Of a stretch of 7,958 nucleotides of DNA, positions 1 through 6,763 are shown one piece after another (within the stretch, counting starts at the first letter, position 1; the number at the start of each line of letters is the position of its first letter). The stretch comes from Cellvibrionales bacterium UBA2034 (lineage in GTDB: Bacteria; Pseudomonadota; Gammaproteobacteria; Pseudomonadales; UBA7239). The notes below the pieces were generated by a model, which saw only the letters and a list, made by a program, of their open reading frames with translations, searched no databases and was not told the origin of the DNA. Position numbers and translations under genes: made by a program. The DNA lies in NCBI GenBank assembly GCA_002333095.1, contig DDBK01000005.1:11079-19036 (forward strand), read 5' to 3'.

Positions 1-410
1 TCTTTCTTGGCTGCAAACTGGCTATTCCATTAATGGAAAAAAGCGGCGGCGGTTCGATCATCAATATTTCATCCAATTCTGCCAACATGGCTATTTCCAC
101 TTTTTGCGCTTACAGCGCCAGCAAGGGCTTGGTGCGCTCACTTACCAAAAGCACCGCTGCCTACTGCCGCGAACGGGGTAAGAGTGTGCGCTGCAATTCT
201 GTACACCCGAAAGGTGTTGCTACGCGCATGATCACCAGCATGTTTGATGGCATTGATGACGAAAAAATACGCGGCCAGCTAATGAGCAAACTGTGTGGCC
301 CTGAAGATATCGCACCGATGCTGTTGTTTCTGGCATCGGATGACAGCAAACTCGCCAATGGCGCTGAATTCACTATTGATGAAGCAGAAGGCATACACTT
401 CAAACCATGA
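1..410 (+). CDS. Short-chain dehydrogenase/reductase (SDR), 3' part only
   Basis: This is the C-terminal half of a classical NAD(P)-dependent SDR oxidoreductase; the reading frame is open from base 3 and the Rossmann cofactor-binding N-terminus lies before the window. Visible SDR signatures are the strand GSIINISS, a catalytic Ser (codon at 72), and YSASK with catalytic Tyr (codon 111) exactly 13 residues later and Lys (codon 123). Then follow the CNSVHP segment after the active site and a C-terminal stretch ending in LASDDSKLANGAEFTIDEAEG, the usual SDR tail. One oddity: the conserved Pro-Gly after NSVH reads Pro-Lys-Gly (HPKGVATRM). The substrate cannot be told; the NSVHP form resembles hydroxysteroid or cyclic-alcohol dehydrogenase subgroups, which is only a guess. 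It lies 35 bases upstream of lemA in the same direction with no terminator visible between them, but it need not belong to that operon. Confidence 0.9.
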   Translation, partial: FLGCKLAIPLMEKSGGGSIINISSNSANMAISTFCAYSASKGLVRSLTKSTAAYCRERGKSVRCNSVHPKGVATRMITSMFDGIDDEKIRGQLMSKLCGPEDIAPMLLFLASDDSKLANGAEFTIDEAEGIHFKP

Positions 411-430
411 TTCTCAGTTAAATAACCCTT

Positions 431-439
431 AGGAAGGAG
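431..439 (+). promoter_or_regulatory. Strong ribosome binding site of lemA
   Basis: AGGAAGGAG sits 6 nucleotides before the ATG at 446. It is the strongest purine-rich Shine-Dalgarno in the window and fixes the lemA start. The 35-base gap it lies in also holds an AT-rich TTAAAT (418-423), but no convincing -35 partner, so I do not call a promoter here. Confidence 0.8.
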
Positions 440-445
440 ACCACC

Positions 446-1039
446 ATGAGCAGCGGATTGATTTTCCTGATTATCGTCGCCGTGATCGGCGTGTATACCA
501 TCAGTCTTTACAACAGGTTGGTCAGCCTGAAAAATCGCCACCAGAACGCCTTTGCACAGATTGATGTGCAACTGAAGCGCCGCTATGACCTGATTCCCAA
601 TCTTATTGAAACCGCCAAAGCCTATATGGCACACGAAAGCCAGACACTGGAAGCGGTGATCGCGGCACGCAATGCGGCACAAACACAATTACAGAAAGCC
701 GCTGCCAACCCATCCAGCGCAGATGCCATTGAAGGACTGGCGCGCGCCGAAAACCAGCTCGGCGGTGCACTCGGCAAACTGAATGTCACGATGGAAGCCT
801 ATCCTGACCTGAAGGCGAACCAGAACATGATGCAATTGTCGGAAGAACTGACCAGCACCGAGAATAAAGTGTCTTTTGCCCGGCAAGCGCTGAATGATGC
901 GGCTACGGAATACAACACCGCGCGGCAATCTTTTCCTGCCAATATCCTGTCCGGTTTTTTTGGTCATTCAAAAGATGTCACGCTGCTGGAATTTGAAGAC
1001 CACAAGGAAATACAGGCAGCGCCGAAAGTCAGTTTCTGA
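446..1039 (+). CDS. lemA: LemA family membrane protein
   Basis: A 197-residue LemA protein of usual family length. It has one N-terminal membrane helix (about residues 5-22, GLIFLIIVAVIGVYTISLY) with almost no cytoplasmic or periplasmic tail before it. A long helical domain follows. The family core YNRLVSLKNRHQNAFAQIDV, then QLKRRYDLIPNL, covers about residues 22-53, and the C-terminal block FPANILSGFFG (about 162-172) is also typical. The biochemical role of LemA is not settled. The gene is commonly found beside M48/HtpX-like metalloproteases, as here, where the protease begins 33 bases downstream. I infer that the two work together at the membrane, with LemA as a scaffold or substrate adaptor; the sequence does not prove this. 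The start is supported by the strong AGGAAGGAG site. Confidence 0.94.
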   Translation: MSSGLIFLIIVAVIGVYTISLYNRLVSLKNRHQNAFAQIDVQLKRRYDLIPNLIETAKAYMAHESQTLEAVIAARNAAQTQLQKAAANPSSADAIEGLARAENQLGGALGKLNVTMEAYPDLKANQNMMQLSEELTSTENKVSFARQALNDAATEYNTARQSFPANILSGFFGHSKDVTLLEFEDHKEIQAAPKVSF

Positions 1040-1072
1040 GCACGCGACTTTCACTGACAAGCCCGTTAGCTG

Positions 1073-3031
1073 ATGAATTTTTTTCAGTCACAGGATAATG
1101 CACGCCGCCGGACCAGTTGGCTGGTCTTGTTGTTTGGCATAGCTGTACTGTGCCTGATTGGCCTGACGCAACTGCTGGTGATGGTGGCTTTGCATTATGG
1201 CAGCAATACAGCGCTGACTTTGCGCGGCGATATATGGTCCGCATTTTCATGGGATACGCTGGCCTATATCGCTATTGGTATCACCCTTGTTGTAACACTC
1301 GCTTCTTTGTACAAAATGCAGCAATTACGCGCAGGCGGCGCTGCTGTGGCGGAATTGCTTGGCGGTCAGTTACTTGACCGAGCCAGCATACAAACGGATG
1401 AGCGCAAGATTCTCAACGTGGTGGAAGAGATGGCAATTGCTTCCGGGGTGCCTGTTCCTCCTGTGTATTTACTGGAAGATGCTTCTATCAATGCTTTTGC
1501 GGCAGGACACAACAGCCATGATGTTGCAATAGGCATCACACGCGGCGCTATTGCATTGTTAAACCGCGATGAATTGCAGGGGGTCATCGCGCATGAGTTC
1601 AGCCATATTTTCAACGGCGACATGAAAATCAACCTGCAGTTGATTGGCTGGCTACACGGCATTCTGTTTATTGGTTTGATGGGGCGTTTGCTACTGGATA
1701 GCCAGAACCACAGGAGCAGCCGTAACAGCCGCGGTGCCGGGCCGTTGATATTTCTCGGCATTGGGCTGGTCATCATAGGTTATTGCGGCACGTTTTTTGG
1801 CAAGCTGATCAAGGCGGGCATAAGTCGCCAGCGTGAATTTCTGGCCGACGCATCTGCCGTGCAATTTACGCGCAATCCCGATGGCATTGCAGGCGCGCTG
1901 AAAAAAATAGGCGGCAACCCAATGGGATCGGGCATAACACACCCCAACGCTGCACAAATCAGCCACCTTTTTTTTGGTGAAGGACTCCATAGCCACTTTT
2001 CATGGTTCAACACCCATCCACCACTGGGGGAACGTATCCAGGCAATAGATCCGCATTGGGATGGCGACTTCCCGGCCATTGACACTTCAAGTGTCAACGT
2101 GCAGAAAATCCAGATTGACCCGGCGCACGTCAATATTGTCAACGGCGAAATCCAGTACATCGCACCATCGCGCCATAGTATTAACGCGGGTATTGCCGCA
2201 ACCACTATTGCAGCGACAGGCGTGGCAGCTGCGCTGGATGCCATCGGTTCACCCACCAGTGAACATATTGTGCAGGCTCGCAAAACGATTGACAGCATCC
2301 CTGATAACCTGCAGAAACTGGCGCGGGAAAGCTGGGGAGCCAGTGCGATCGTGCACAGCCTGCTTGCAGCACAACAGGCCGGTGATCTTGCAAGGCATCT
2401 CGCCCTGATTCAGCAATCAACAACCGGCAGCACTCACTCATTGTGCGAGAAAATCATCCCCGACATACAACAACTGCCAGTAACACTGAGACTCCCGCTG
2501 ATTGACTTGTGTATGCCCGGCCTGAAGCAACTGAGCACAGTCCAGCGCCACCAGTTTTTTCAGTCAGTCATAGCACAAATCCAGATCGATAAAAAAATCT
2601 CATTATTTGAATGGGCACTGTATCGCCTGCTACGGCAGCATCTGGATGATAAAAAACAAACCGGCAATGCACTGTCATTGGCTGCTGCAGAAAAAAGTTG
2701 TGTCACTGTACTGTCTGCCCTGGCATTGGCTACACAAAGCAATACAACTGAAGCAAAGCAACACTTTGAAGCAGGCTGGACAATTCTCGGATTGCCGCCC
2801 GCTGCATTTGATACAAGCGTACTGGATAACATGACAGCACTGGATCAGGCCGTGCGCGGTTTACATCGCGTACAGGCACTATCAAAGCCCCGTCTTCTGA
2901 AAGCCTGTTGCGCTACCATTGAAACAGACGGGCATTACACAGCAGAATCCGTGGAGTTATTGCGCGCCATTGCTGACACAATTGACACGCCCATCCCTCC
3001 CGTAATTACCCCCATGAAGAATGCTGTATGA
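1073..3031 (+). CDS. Membrane M48 family metalloprotease (HtpX-like) with long C-terminal extension
   Basis: A 652-residue zinc endopeptidase of the inner membrane. Two hydrophobic segments (about 16-40 and 62-80) precede the catalytic domain. The zinc site is HEFSH (H174, E175, H178), followed by NGDM. A second hydrophobic pair (about 190-207 and 224-243) follows, then the third ligand in REFLADA (E255) and the family motif THPPLGERIQAI (about 314-325). HtpX itself ends near here, at about 290 residues; this protein continues for another 320 or so with no motif I recognise, starting with an Ala-rich stretch (about 374-388) and then mostly helix-like sequence. Long M48 proteins of this type beside lemA are known. 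An in-frame TAG at 1067-1069 makes ATG 1073 the first usable ATG; no clear Shine-Dalgarno precedes it, so coupling to lemA is possible. Its stop overlaps the next gene's start (ATGA). A T8 run occurs at 1968-1975. Substrates are unknown. Confidence 0.93.
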   Translation: MNFFQSQDNARRRTSWLVLLFGIAVLCLIGLTQLLVMVALHYGSNTALTLRGDIWSAFSWDTLAYIAIGITLVVTLASLYKMQQLRAGGAAVAELLGGQLLDRASIQTDERKILNVVEEMAIASGVPVPPVYLLEDASINAFAAGHNSHDVAIGITRGAIALLNRDELQGVIAHEFSHIFNGDMKINLQLIGWLHGILFIGLMGRLLLDSQNHRSSRNSRGAGPLIFLGIGLVIIGYCGTFFGKLIKAGISRQREFLADASAVQFTRNPDGIAGALKKIGGNPMGSGITHPNAAQISHLFFGEGLHSHFSWFNTHPPLGERIQAIDPHWDGDFPAIDTSSVNVQKIQIDPAHVNIVNGEIQYIAPSRHSINAGIAATTIAATGVAAALDAIGSPTSEHIVQARKTIDSIPDNLQKLARESWGASAIVHSLLAAQQAGDLARHLALIQQSTTGSTHSLCEKIIPDIQQLPVTLRLPLIDLCMPGLKQLSTVQRHQFFQSVIAQIQIDKKISLFEWALYRLLRQHLDDKKQTGNALSLAAAEKSCVTVLSALALATQSNTTEAKQHFEAGWTILGLPPAAFDTSVLDNMTALDQAVRGLHRVQALSKPRLLKACCATIETDGHYTAESVELLRAIADTIDTPIPPVITPMKNAV

Positions 3032-4008
3032 AGCAGCGTTTTATCCAGCATCTTGCTGACCAACCCCTGTGCATTGCTGAAAGAAACCTGCGCGATATTC
3101 TTGACGATGAAGTTCTGGTTGAAGTGGCGGCTTTTGGCATTAACCGCCCTGATCTGCTGCAACGCGCCGGCCTGTATCCGGCTCCACCAGGCGATTCACC
3201 CGTTCTCGGTCTGGAAATCGCCGGCACCATCATCCGGTGCGGCAAAAACGTGCAGGGATGGTACGAGGGCGATCGCGTTTGTGCATTAACAAATGGTGGA
3301 GGATACAGCGACTTCTGCTTTGCACCCGCCGCACAATGTTTGCCGTGGCCACAACATTACAATGCAGCTGAAGCCGCCTGCCTGCCCGAGACGCTGTTTA
3401 CCGTCTGGCATAATCTTTTCCAGAGAGGAAGACTGCAATCCGGCGAGACCGTGCTGATTCAGGCCGGCAGCAGCGGCATAGGGAGCACTGCTATACAGAT
3501 GGCATCATTGGCTGGCGCCAGGGTTTTTACAACAGCAGGCAGCGTTGAAAAATGCAGGCGATGCATTGCACTGGGCGCAGAAATTGCCATCAATTACCAC
3601 GAGGAAGATTTTGTTGAGGCACTGTTACTCGCTACACAACAACAGGGTGTTGATGTTGTGCTGGATATTCTCGGTGGGGATGCAGTAAACAAACACATCA
3701 AACTGGCTGCAACAGATGGCCGTATTGTGAATATTGCCGTGCTGAATGGGTCAAGGGCAGAAATCAGCATAGCCACACTGATGATGAAACGCCTGACACT
3801 GACCGGCTCCACGCTGCGTTCACAGCGTATTGACCAGAAAGCAGCCATTGCTGCAGATATTCGCCAGCATGCCTGGCAATGGGTAGAGAGCGCAGAATTT
3901 CGTCCGGTTATCGATTCGGTGTTTCACTTCGATGAGGTGGAACAGGCACACAAACACATGCAAAGCCGCACCCACTTCGGCAAAATTGCTGTTGTAACAG
4001 AAGGGTGA
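3028..4008 (+). CDS. NAD(P)H quinone oxidoreductase, PIG3/zeta-crystallin type (zinc-independent MDR)
   Basis: A 326-residue medium-chain dehydrogenase/reductase. The GroES-like N-terminal half carries the PIG3-type block GINRPDLLQRAGLYPAPPG (37-55), then GLEIAG (61-66) and GDRV (81-84). The Rossmann cofactor motif is AGSSGIG (146-152), and the C-terminus ends with a typical HFGKIAVV. The catalytic zinc ligands of alcohol dehydrogenases are absent, so one-electron or two-electron quinone reduction with NAD(P)H, or another enoyl-type reduction, is more likely than alcohol oxidation. Length is normal for the family. The ATG lies inside the stop of the M48 gene (ATGA overlap at 3028-3031), which suggests translational coupling; upstream GAAG is only a weak Shine-Dalgarno. 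The stop codon (4006-4008) lies inside the yciH ribosome binding site. The true substrate is not determinable here. Confidence 0.88.
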   Translation: MKQRFIQHLADQPLCIAERNLRDILDDEVLVEVAAFGINRPDLLQRAGLYPAPPGDSPVLGLEIAGTIIRCGKNVQGWYEGDRVCALTNGGGYSDFCFAPAAQCLPWPQHYNAAEAACLPETLFTVWHNLFQRGRLQSGETVLIQAGSSGIGSTAIQMASLAGARVFTTAGSVEKCRRCIALGAEIAINYHEEDFVEALLLATQQQGVDVVLDILGGDAVNKHIKLAATDGRIVNIAVLNGSRAEISIATLMMKRLTLTGSTLRSQRIDQKAAIAADIRQHAWQWVESAEFRPVIDSVFHFDEVEQAHKHMQSRTHFGKIAVVTEG

Positions 4009-4010
4009 TC
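4004..4010 (+). promoter_or_regulatory. Ribosome binding site of yciH, overlapping the upstream stop codon
   Basis: GGTGATC pairs with the GATCACC part of the usual 16S rRNA 3' end and is followed by ACC and the ATG at 4014; just before it lies AAG, extending the purine tract. The TGA of the upstream oxidoreductase is inside this site, which points to translational coupling. It favours ATG 4014 over the in-frame GTG at 4005, which would itself lie in the site. Confidence 0.65.
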
Positions 4011-4013
4011 ACC

Positions 4014-4343
4014 ATGGGAAAGAAAGATAGCAAGCTGGTGTATTCAACTGAAACAGGCAAGATCAAGTCAATTGACCCGTTACCATCCATGCCTCCCAAG
4101 GGTGATGGTTTTATCCGAATTCGCCGTGAAACAGCAGGGCGAAATGGCAAAGGCGTGACAACACTGGGCGGTTTCGAGTTGCCGGACGCTGAACTGCAGG
4201 CATTGGCGAAGCAGTTAAAACAATTGTGCGGCACCGGCGGCACCGTCAAGAACTGGATAATCGAAATCCAGGGAGACCAGCGTGACCGATTGAAAACCGA
4301 ACTGGAGAAGCGTGGCTTTAAAGTCAAACTGGCCGGAGGTTAG
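4014..4343 (+). CDS. yciH: YciH, SUI1/eIF1-like translation factor
   Basis: A 109-residue protein, nearly the same length as E. coli YciH (108) and collinear with it: SKLVYSTETGKI (6-17), PPKGDGFIRIRRETAGRNGK (27-46), CGTGGTVK (72-79), IEIQGDQRDRL (83-93) and the terminal VKLAGG. The fold is that of eukaryotic initiation factor eIF1 (SUI1). Bacterial YciH binds the small ribosomal subunit and has been linked to initiation fidelity and stress translation, though it is not essential. I chose ATG 4014 because the protein then begins like its homologues; the GTG at 4005 would add three residues and overlap the upstream gene. It is the last gene of the lemA run, and its stop TAG (4341-4343) overlaps the TAA of asmA on the other strand. 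Confidence 0.95.
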   Translation: MGKKDSKLVYSTETGKIKSIDPLPSMPPKGDGFIRIRRETAGRNGKGVTTLGGFELPDAELQALAKQLKQLCGTGGTVKNWIIEIQGDQRDRLKTELEKRGFKVKLAGG

Positions 4344-5818
4344 TGAAACAATCCCTTGAGAGCATCCTTGAGCTTCTCACCATCCTTACCCATTTTTTCC
4401 TTGAGTTTTTCACCCAGCTTCTGTTCGGCAGCCTGCAACACCAGTTTATCCAGACGCGACTGGTCAATACTGCAAAGCTCCTTGCCGCTTTGCGTAGAAA
4501 AATTTCCACGACAACGCAAAGGCCAGCTAATTGCTGCGAGACGTGGATTCATTATCTCGCAAGCATTGACAGCCTGCCGGTCATCAACCGCTTTCAGATC
4601 CAGCTTCAAATCCATCGTATTATCGAGCAAATTTACCGGACCGATACCATTAAGATCCAATGTATCCAGCTTCGCCGCCAGTGGCGACAAAAACATTATC
4701 CCGTTCTGGAGTTGCGCTGTACCACGCGTGTCACGCAATTCTGTTTTTTCAGACCATTGCTTTGCCGACAATGACTTTCCATCCAGTTGGGCAGCAGCTT
4801 CACAGACACGTTTTTCAATATTCATTTCATCAATGACCATCCCGCTCACAGAGAATTGCAGATTGCCAGACAAGGTTTTGAGTATGCCAGCCCGACTCAA
4901 TGGCATGGCGGTCAGACGGGAATCCAGCTGCAAGCTGCCGGCCAGTATCCTGGAGGGCTTTTGCTGCCAGTCTGCCAGCAATGGCGCCAGCTGGACACCC
5001 TTGATTTCTGTATCTAGCCGCAGCTGGGCCACTTTTTCATCTGAAAGATCAATCGAACCGTTGTTGCGAACCCGGCCTTCATAAGCATCGGCCTGCAATG
5101 TTTGCAGCGTGACTTTTTTTCCATCCATCGTTGCATCCAGCTGCACATTGGCCAGTGTTGAATGTTGCACAAGCAACGTGTCACTTTTCAAATGAATGGC
5201 CAAGTGATCTGGTGTGCCTTTCTGCCATTGGATACTGCCATTGATAGTATTTTTATCCACGGTAATGTCGAGTGGATCAAGTACAACACGAAAAGATTGC
5301 TTCTCTGCAAGATTGACAGCGGCTTCTGTTTTTAACTGGATCGGCACTTGCAATGCATCATGCACATACACCAGGGATAACGACACAGGAAACGGCCGGC
5401 CACTGCTGTTGAGGCCCTCAATGAGAAGATCAATATCGTTCAGGCTCTGCGACTGGCTTCCGGTTTTACCCAACTGTGCATTCGCATCTTTAATCTCCAC
5501 GCTGCGAAACTCGATTTTTCTGTCCATCAACGGCGCCATCAAGAGTGTCATCGTGAGTTGGCCAATGTGCAGGGCTTGCCGATTGTCGCCCACCGGCACT
5601 GCTGCATCCACGTCATCCATCGTGAATGCCAGTGCCGGGAAAAATGACCAGTGAATATTCCCCTTTATTGCCAGCTCGATACCCTGTTCCGCAGCCCGTT
5701 GCCTGATCGATTCTTTATAATCATTCGGATCAATCAAGACCTGCAAAACAATAACGCCCACTACTAGCAAGACCAGTAGTGCCAGCATGCCAAACCCGAT
5801 TTTCTTGATTGCATTCAT
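4340..5818 (-). CDS. asmA: AsmA family envelope protein
   Basis: A 492-residue protein with an N-terminal membrane anchor (about residues 8-29) and a long, probably periplasmic, beta-rich body. The family's N-terminal signature is present: LIDPNDYKESIRQRAAEQGI, then IKGNIHWSFFPAL (about 51-63). Near the C-terminus are GIGPVNLLDNTMDL and ISWPLRCRGNF (W432, C436), a second cysteine shortly after, and a Lys-rich amphipathic tail (about 456-490). AsmA proteins belong to the VPS13/Chorein-like bridge group and are implicated in outer-membrane biogenesis and phospholipid transport. At 492 residues it is shorter than E. coli AsmA (about 617), but both ends look intact, so the difference is probably a shorter middle rather than truncation. 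A Shine-Dalgarno AAGGA lies 9 nucleotides before the ATG. The gene is transcribed alone, divergent from greB and tail to tail with yciH. Confidence 0.86.
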   Translation of the reverse strand: MNAIKKIGFGMLALLVLLVVGVIVLQVLIDPNDYKESIRQRAAEQGIELAIKGNIHWSFFPALAFTMDDVDAAVPVGDNRQALHIGQLTMTLLMAPLMDRKIEFRSVEIKDANAQLGKTGSQSQSLNDIDLLIEGLNSSGRPFPVSLSLVYVHDALQVPIQLKTEAAVNLAEKQSFRVVLDPLDITVDKNTINGSIQWQKGTPDHLAIHLKSDTLLVQHSTLANVQLDATMDGKKVTLQTLQADAYEGRVRNNGSIDLSDEKVAQLRLDTEIKGVQLAPLLADWQQKPSRILAGSLQLDSRLTAMPLSRAGILKTLSGNLQFSVSGMVIDEMNIEKRVCEAAAQLDGKSLSAKQWSEKTELRDTRGTAQLQNGIMFLSPLAAKLDTLDLNGIGPVNLLDNTMDLKLDLKAVDDRQAVNACEIMNPRLAAISWPLRCRGNFSTQSGKELCSIDQSRLDKLVLQAAEQKLGEKLKEKMGKDGEKLKDALKGLFH

Positions 5819-5827
5819 AGCGGCTAT

Positions 5828-5832
5828 TCCTT
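5828..5832 (-). promoter_or_regulatory. Ribosome binding site of asmA
   Basis: AAGGA on the minus strand, separated by 9 nucleotides from the ATG whose first base is 5818. It supports that start rather than the in-frame Met at residue 11. Confidence 0.65.
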
Positions 5833-5861
5833 ATCCCTTCAATCTTGGAAGACGATCTGTT

Positions 5862-5871
5862 TGCTATGATA
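5862..5871. promoter_or_regulatory. Candidate extended -10 for greB, with a symmetric -10-like hexamer for asmA
   Basis: On the plus strand, TGC followed by TATGAT (5865-5870) is a good extended -10 match. No good -35 lies at 16-18 bases (TTGGAA at 5845-5850 is too close), as allowed for extended -10 promoters. On the minus strand the same bases read TATCAT (5871-5866), so the element is symmetric around 5868 and could also serve asmA, giving it a leader of about 40 nucleotides. The plus-strand start point would fall at about 5877-5878, right at the greB ATG. Prediction only. Confidence 0.4.
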
Positions 5872-5877
5872 GGCCAG

Positions 5878-6381
5878 ATGAGCCGTTACCGCCCTCCCCA
5901 ACCCCGAAGTTCTGCCTACATCACCGCCGATGGAGCGGAAAGACTGCGCACAGAATTGCACCAACTGTGGAAGGTGGAAAGACCACAAGTCACAGCCGCC
6001 GTGCATGAAGCGGCCAAGAACGGGGATCGCTCGGAGAACGGTGACTATATTTATGGAAAACGGCGCATGCGGGAAATCGACAGCCGTGTGCGTTACCTGA
6101 GTAAACGGCTTGAGAGTCTCACTGTTGTTGATCGCATTCCCGACCAGACAGACAAGGTATTTTTTGGTGCATGGGTCACGCTGGAAGATGAAGATGGTAA
6201 CGAGAAGTGCTACCGGATCGTCGGCCCGGATGAACTCGACCCGGCAAAAAACTGGATCAGCATGGATTCACCCCTGGCACGTGCCGCCATTGGAAAACTG
6301 CTGGACGACGAATTTGAATTCCAGTCTCCGCAGGGATTGCAGCGGTTGTGCATCACAAAAATTGCCTATCAGGCGAACTGA
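5878..6381 (+). CDS. greB: Transcription elongation factor GreB
   Basis: A 167-residue Gre factor that enters the RNA polymerase secondary channel and stimulates cleavage of backtracked RNA. The N-terminal coiled-coil hairpin spans about residues 12-85, and the catalytic acidic tip GDRSENGDY gives D50 and E53, matching E. coli GreB D41 and E44. The strongly conserved REIDSRVRYLSKRLE (65-79), KVFFGAWV (93-100) and RIVGPDE (113-119) lead into the FKBP-like C-terminal domain with ISMDSPLARA. These features are GreB rather than GreA. I chose ATG 5878 because the MSRYRPP start is, from memory, that of close homologues; in-frame TTG 5845 and ATG 5866 are possible but would run through the candidate promoter. 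The stop TGA (6379-6381) directly abuts the gloA stop on the other strand. No terminator is visible. Confidence 0.95.
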   Translation: MSRYRPPQPRSSAYITADGAERLRTELHQLWKVERPQVTAAVHEAAKNGDRSENGDYIYGKRRMREIDSRVRYLSKRLESLTVVDRIPDQTDKVFFGAWVTLEDEDGNEKCYRIVGPDELDPAKNWISMDSPLARAAIGKLLDDEFEFQSPQGLQRLCITKIAYQAN

Positions 6382-6762
6382 TTATCGCTCCAGCAGCTCG
6401 ATACGGTAACCATCCGGATCTTCCAGAAACGCCAGGACTGTAGTACCCGCTTTCATCGGGCCTGGCTCACGCAAAATGTTTGCACCTTTGCTTCGCATGA
6501 TGTCCACGGCAACTTGCACATCATCTACGGCAATGGCGATATGGCCGTAACCATTTCCCATCTCGTATTGGCTCACACCCCAGTTATACGTCAATTCAAT
6601 AACGGTATTTTCTGATTCAGCACCATAACCAAGAAACGCAAGCGTGAACTGTCCTTCCGGGTAATCCTGCTGCCTTAACAGTGTCATACCAAGTACATCG
6701 GTGTAGAACGCAATCGAGCGTGGCAGGTCTGTCACGCGCAACATGGTGTGCAGCAAACGCAT
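6382..6762 (-). CDS. gloA: Lactoylglutathione lyase (glyoxalase I)
   Basis: A 126-residue cytosolic glyoxalase I that isomerises the hemithioacetal of methylglyoxal and glutathione to S-lactoylglutathione, the first step of methylglyoxal detoxification. It begins [10 protein letters not shown] and contains [24 protein letters not shown] and [12 protein letters not shown]. All four metal ligands sit where E. coli GloA has them: H5, E56, H74 and E122. It is the short bacterial form, so nickel/cobalt dependence is expected rather than zinc. The frame is open upstream for at least 22 more codons, but homologues start at this ATG (first base 6762). On the minus strand tusA ends just one nucleotide before (TGATATG), so translation is probably coupled; GGGG about 7 nucleotides upstream could serve as ribosome binding site. 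The stop abuts that of greB. Confidence 0.97.
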   Translation of the reverse strand: MRLLHTMLRVTDLPRSIAFYTDVLGMTLLRQQDYPEGQFTLAFLGYGAESENTVIELTYNWGVSQYEMGNGYGHIAIAVDDVQVAVDIMRSKGANILREPGPMKAGTTVLAFLEDPDGYRIELLER

Positions 6763-6763
6763 A

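Noticed and set aside
161..967. Minus-strand open frames (161-688, 689-967) opposite the SDR and lemA
   Set aside because: They run across two well-supported plus-strand genes and show no recognisable domain.
1366..2298. Minus-strand open frames of 101-172 codons opposite the M48 gene
   Set aside because: No motifs, composition typical of antisense shadows, and the plus-strand protein is well supported across the region.
4213..4243. Short repeated GGCACC in yciH
   Set aside because: It encodes the conserved Cys-Gly-Thr-Gly-Gly-Thr loop of the SUI1 fold, so protein constraint explains it.
4356..5084. A 242-codon plus-strand open frame, plus others at 4343-4774 and 5214-5654, opposite asmA
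   Set aside because: They are Ser/Arg/Pro-rich and low in structure, have no family motif or good ribosome binding site, and lie fully antisense to asmA, whose protein has clear family signatures at both ends.
5845..5877. Upstream TTG (5845) or ATG (5866) starts for greB
   Set aside because: The added residues (MEDDLFAMIGQ) have no match in remembered GreB N-termini and would read through the candidate promoter; MSRYRPP fits homologues.
6364..6374. GCCT-ATC-AGGC hairpin at the end of greB as a terminator
   Set aside because: The stem is only four pairs with a three-base loop and no T-tract follows on either strand; it lies in coding sequence.
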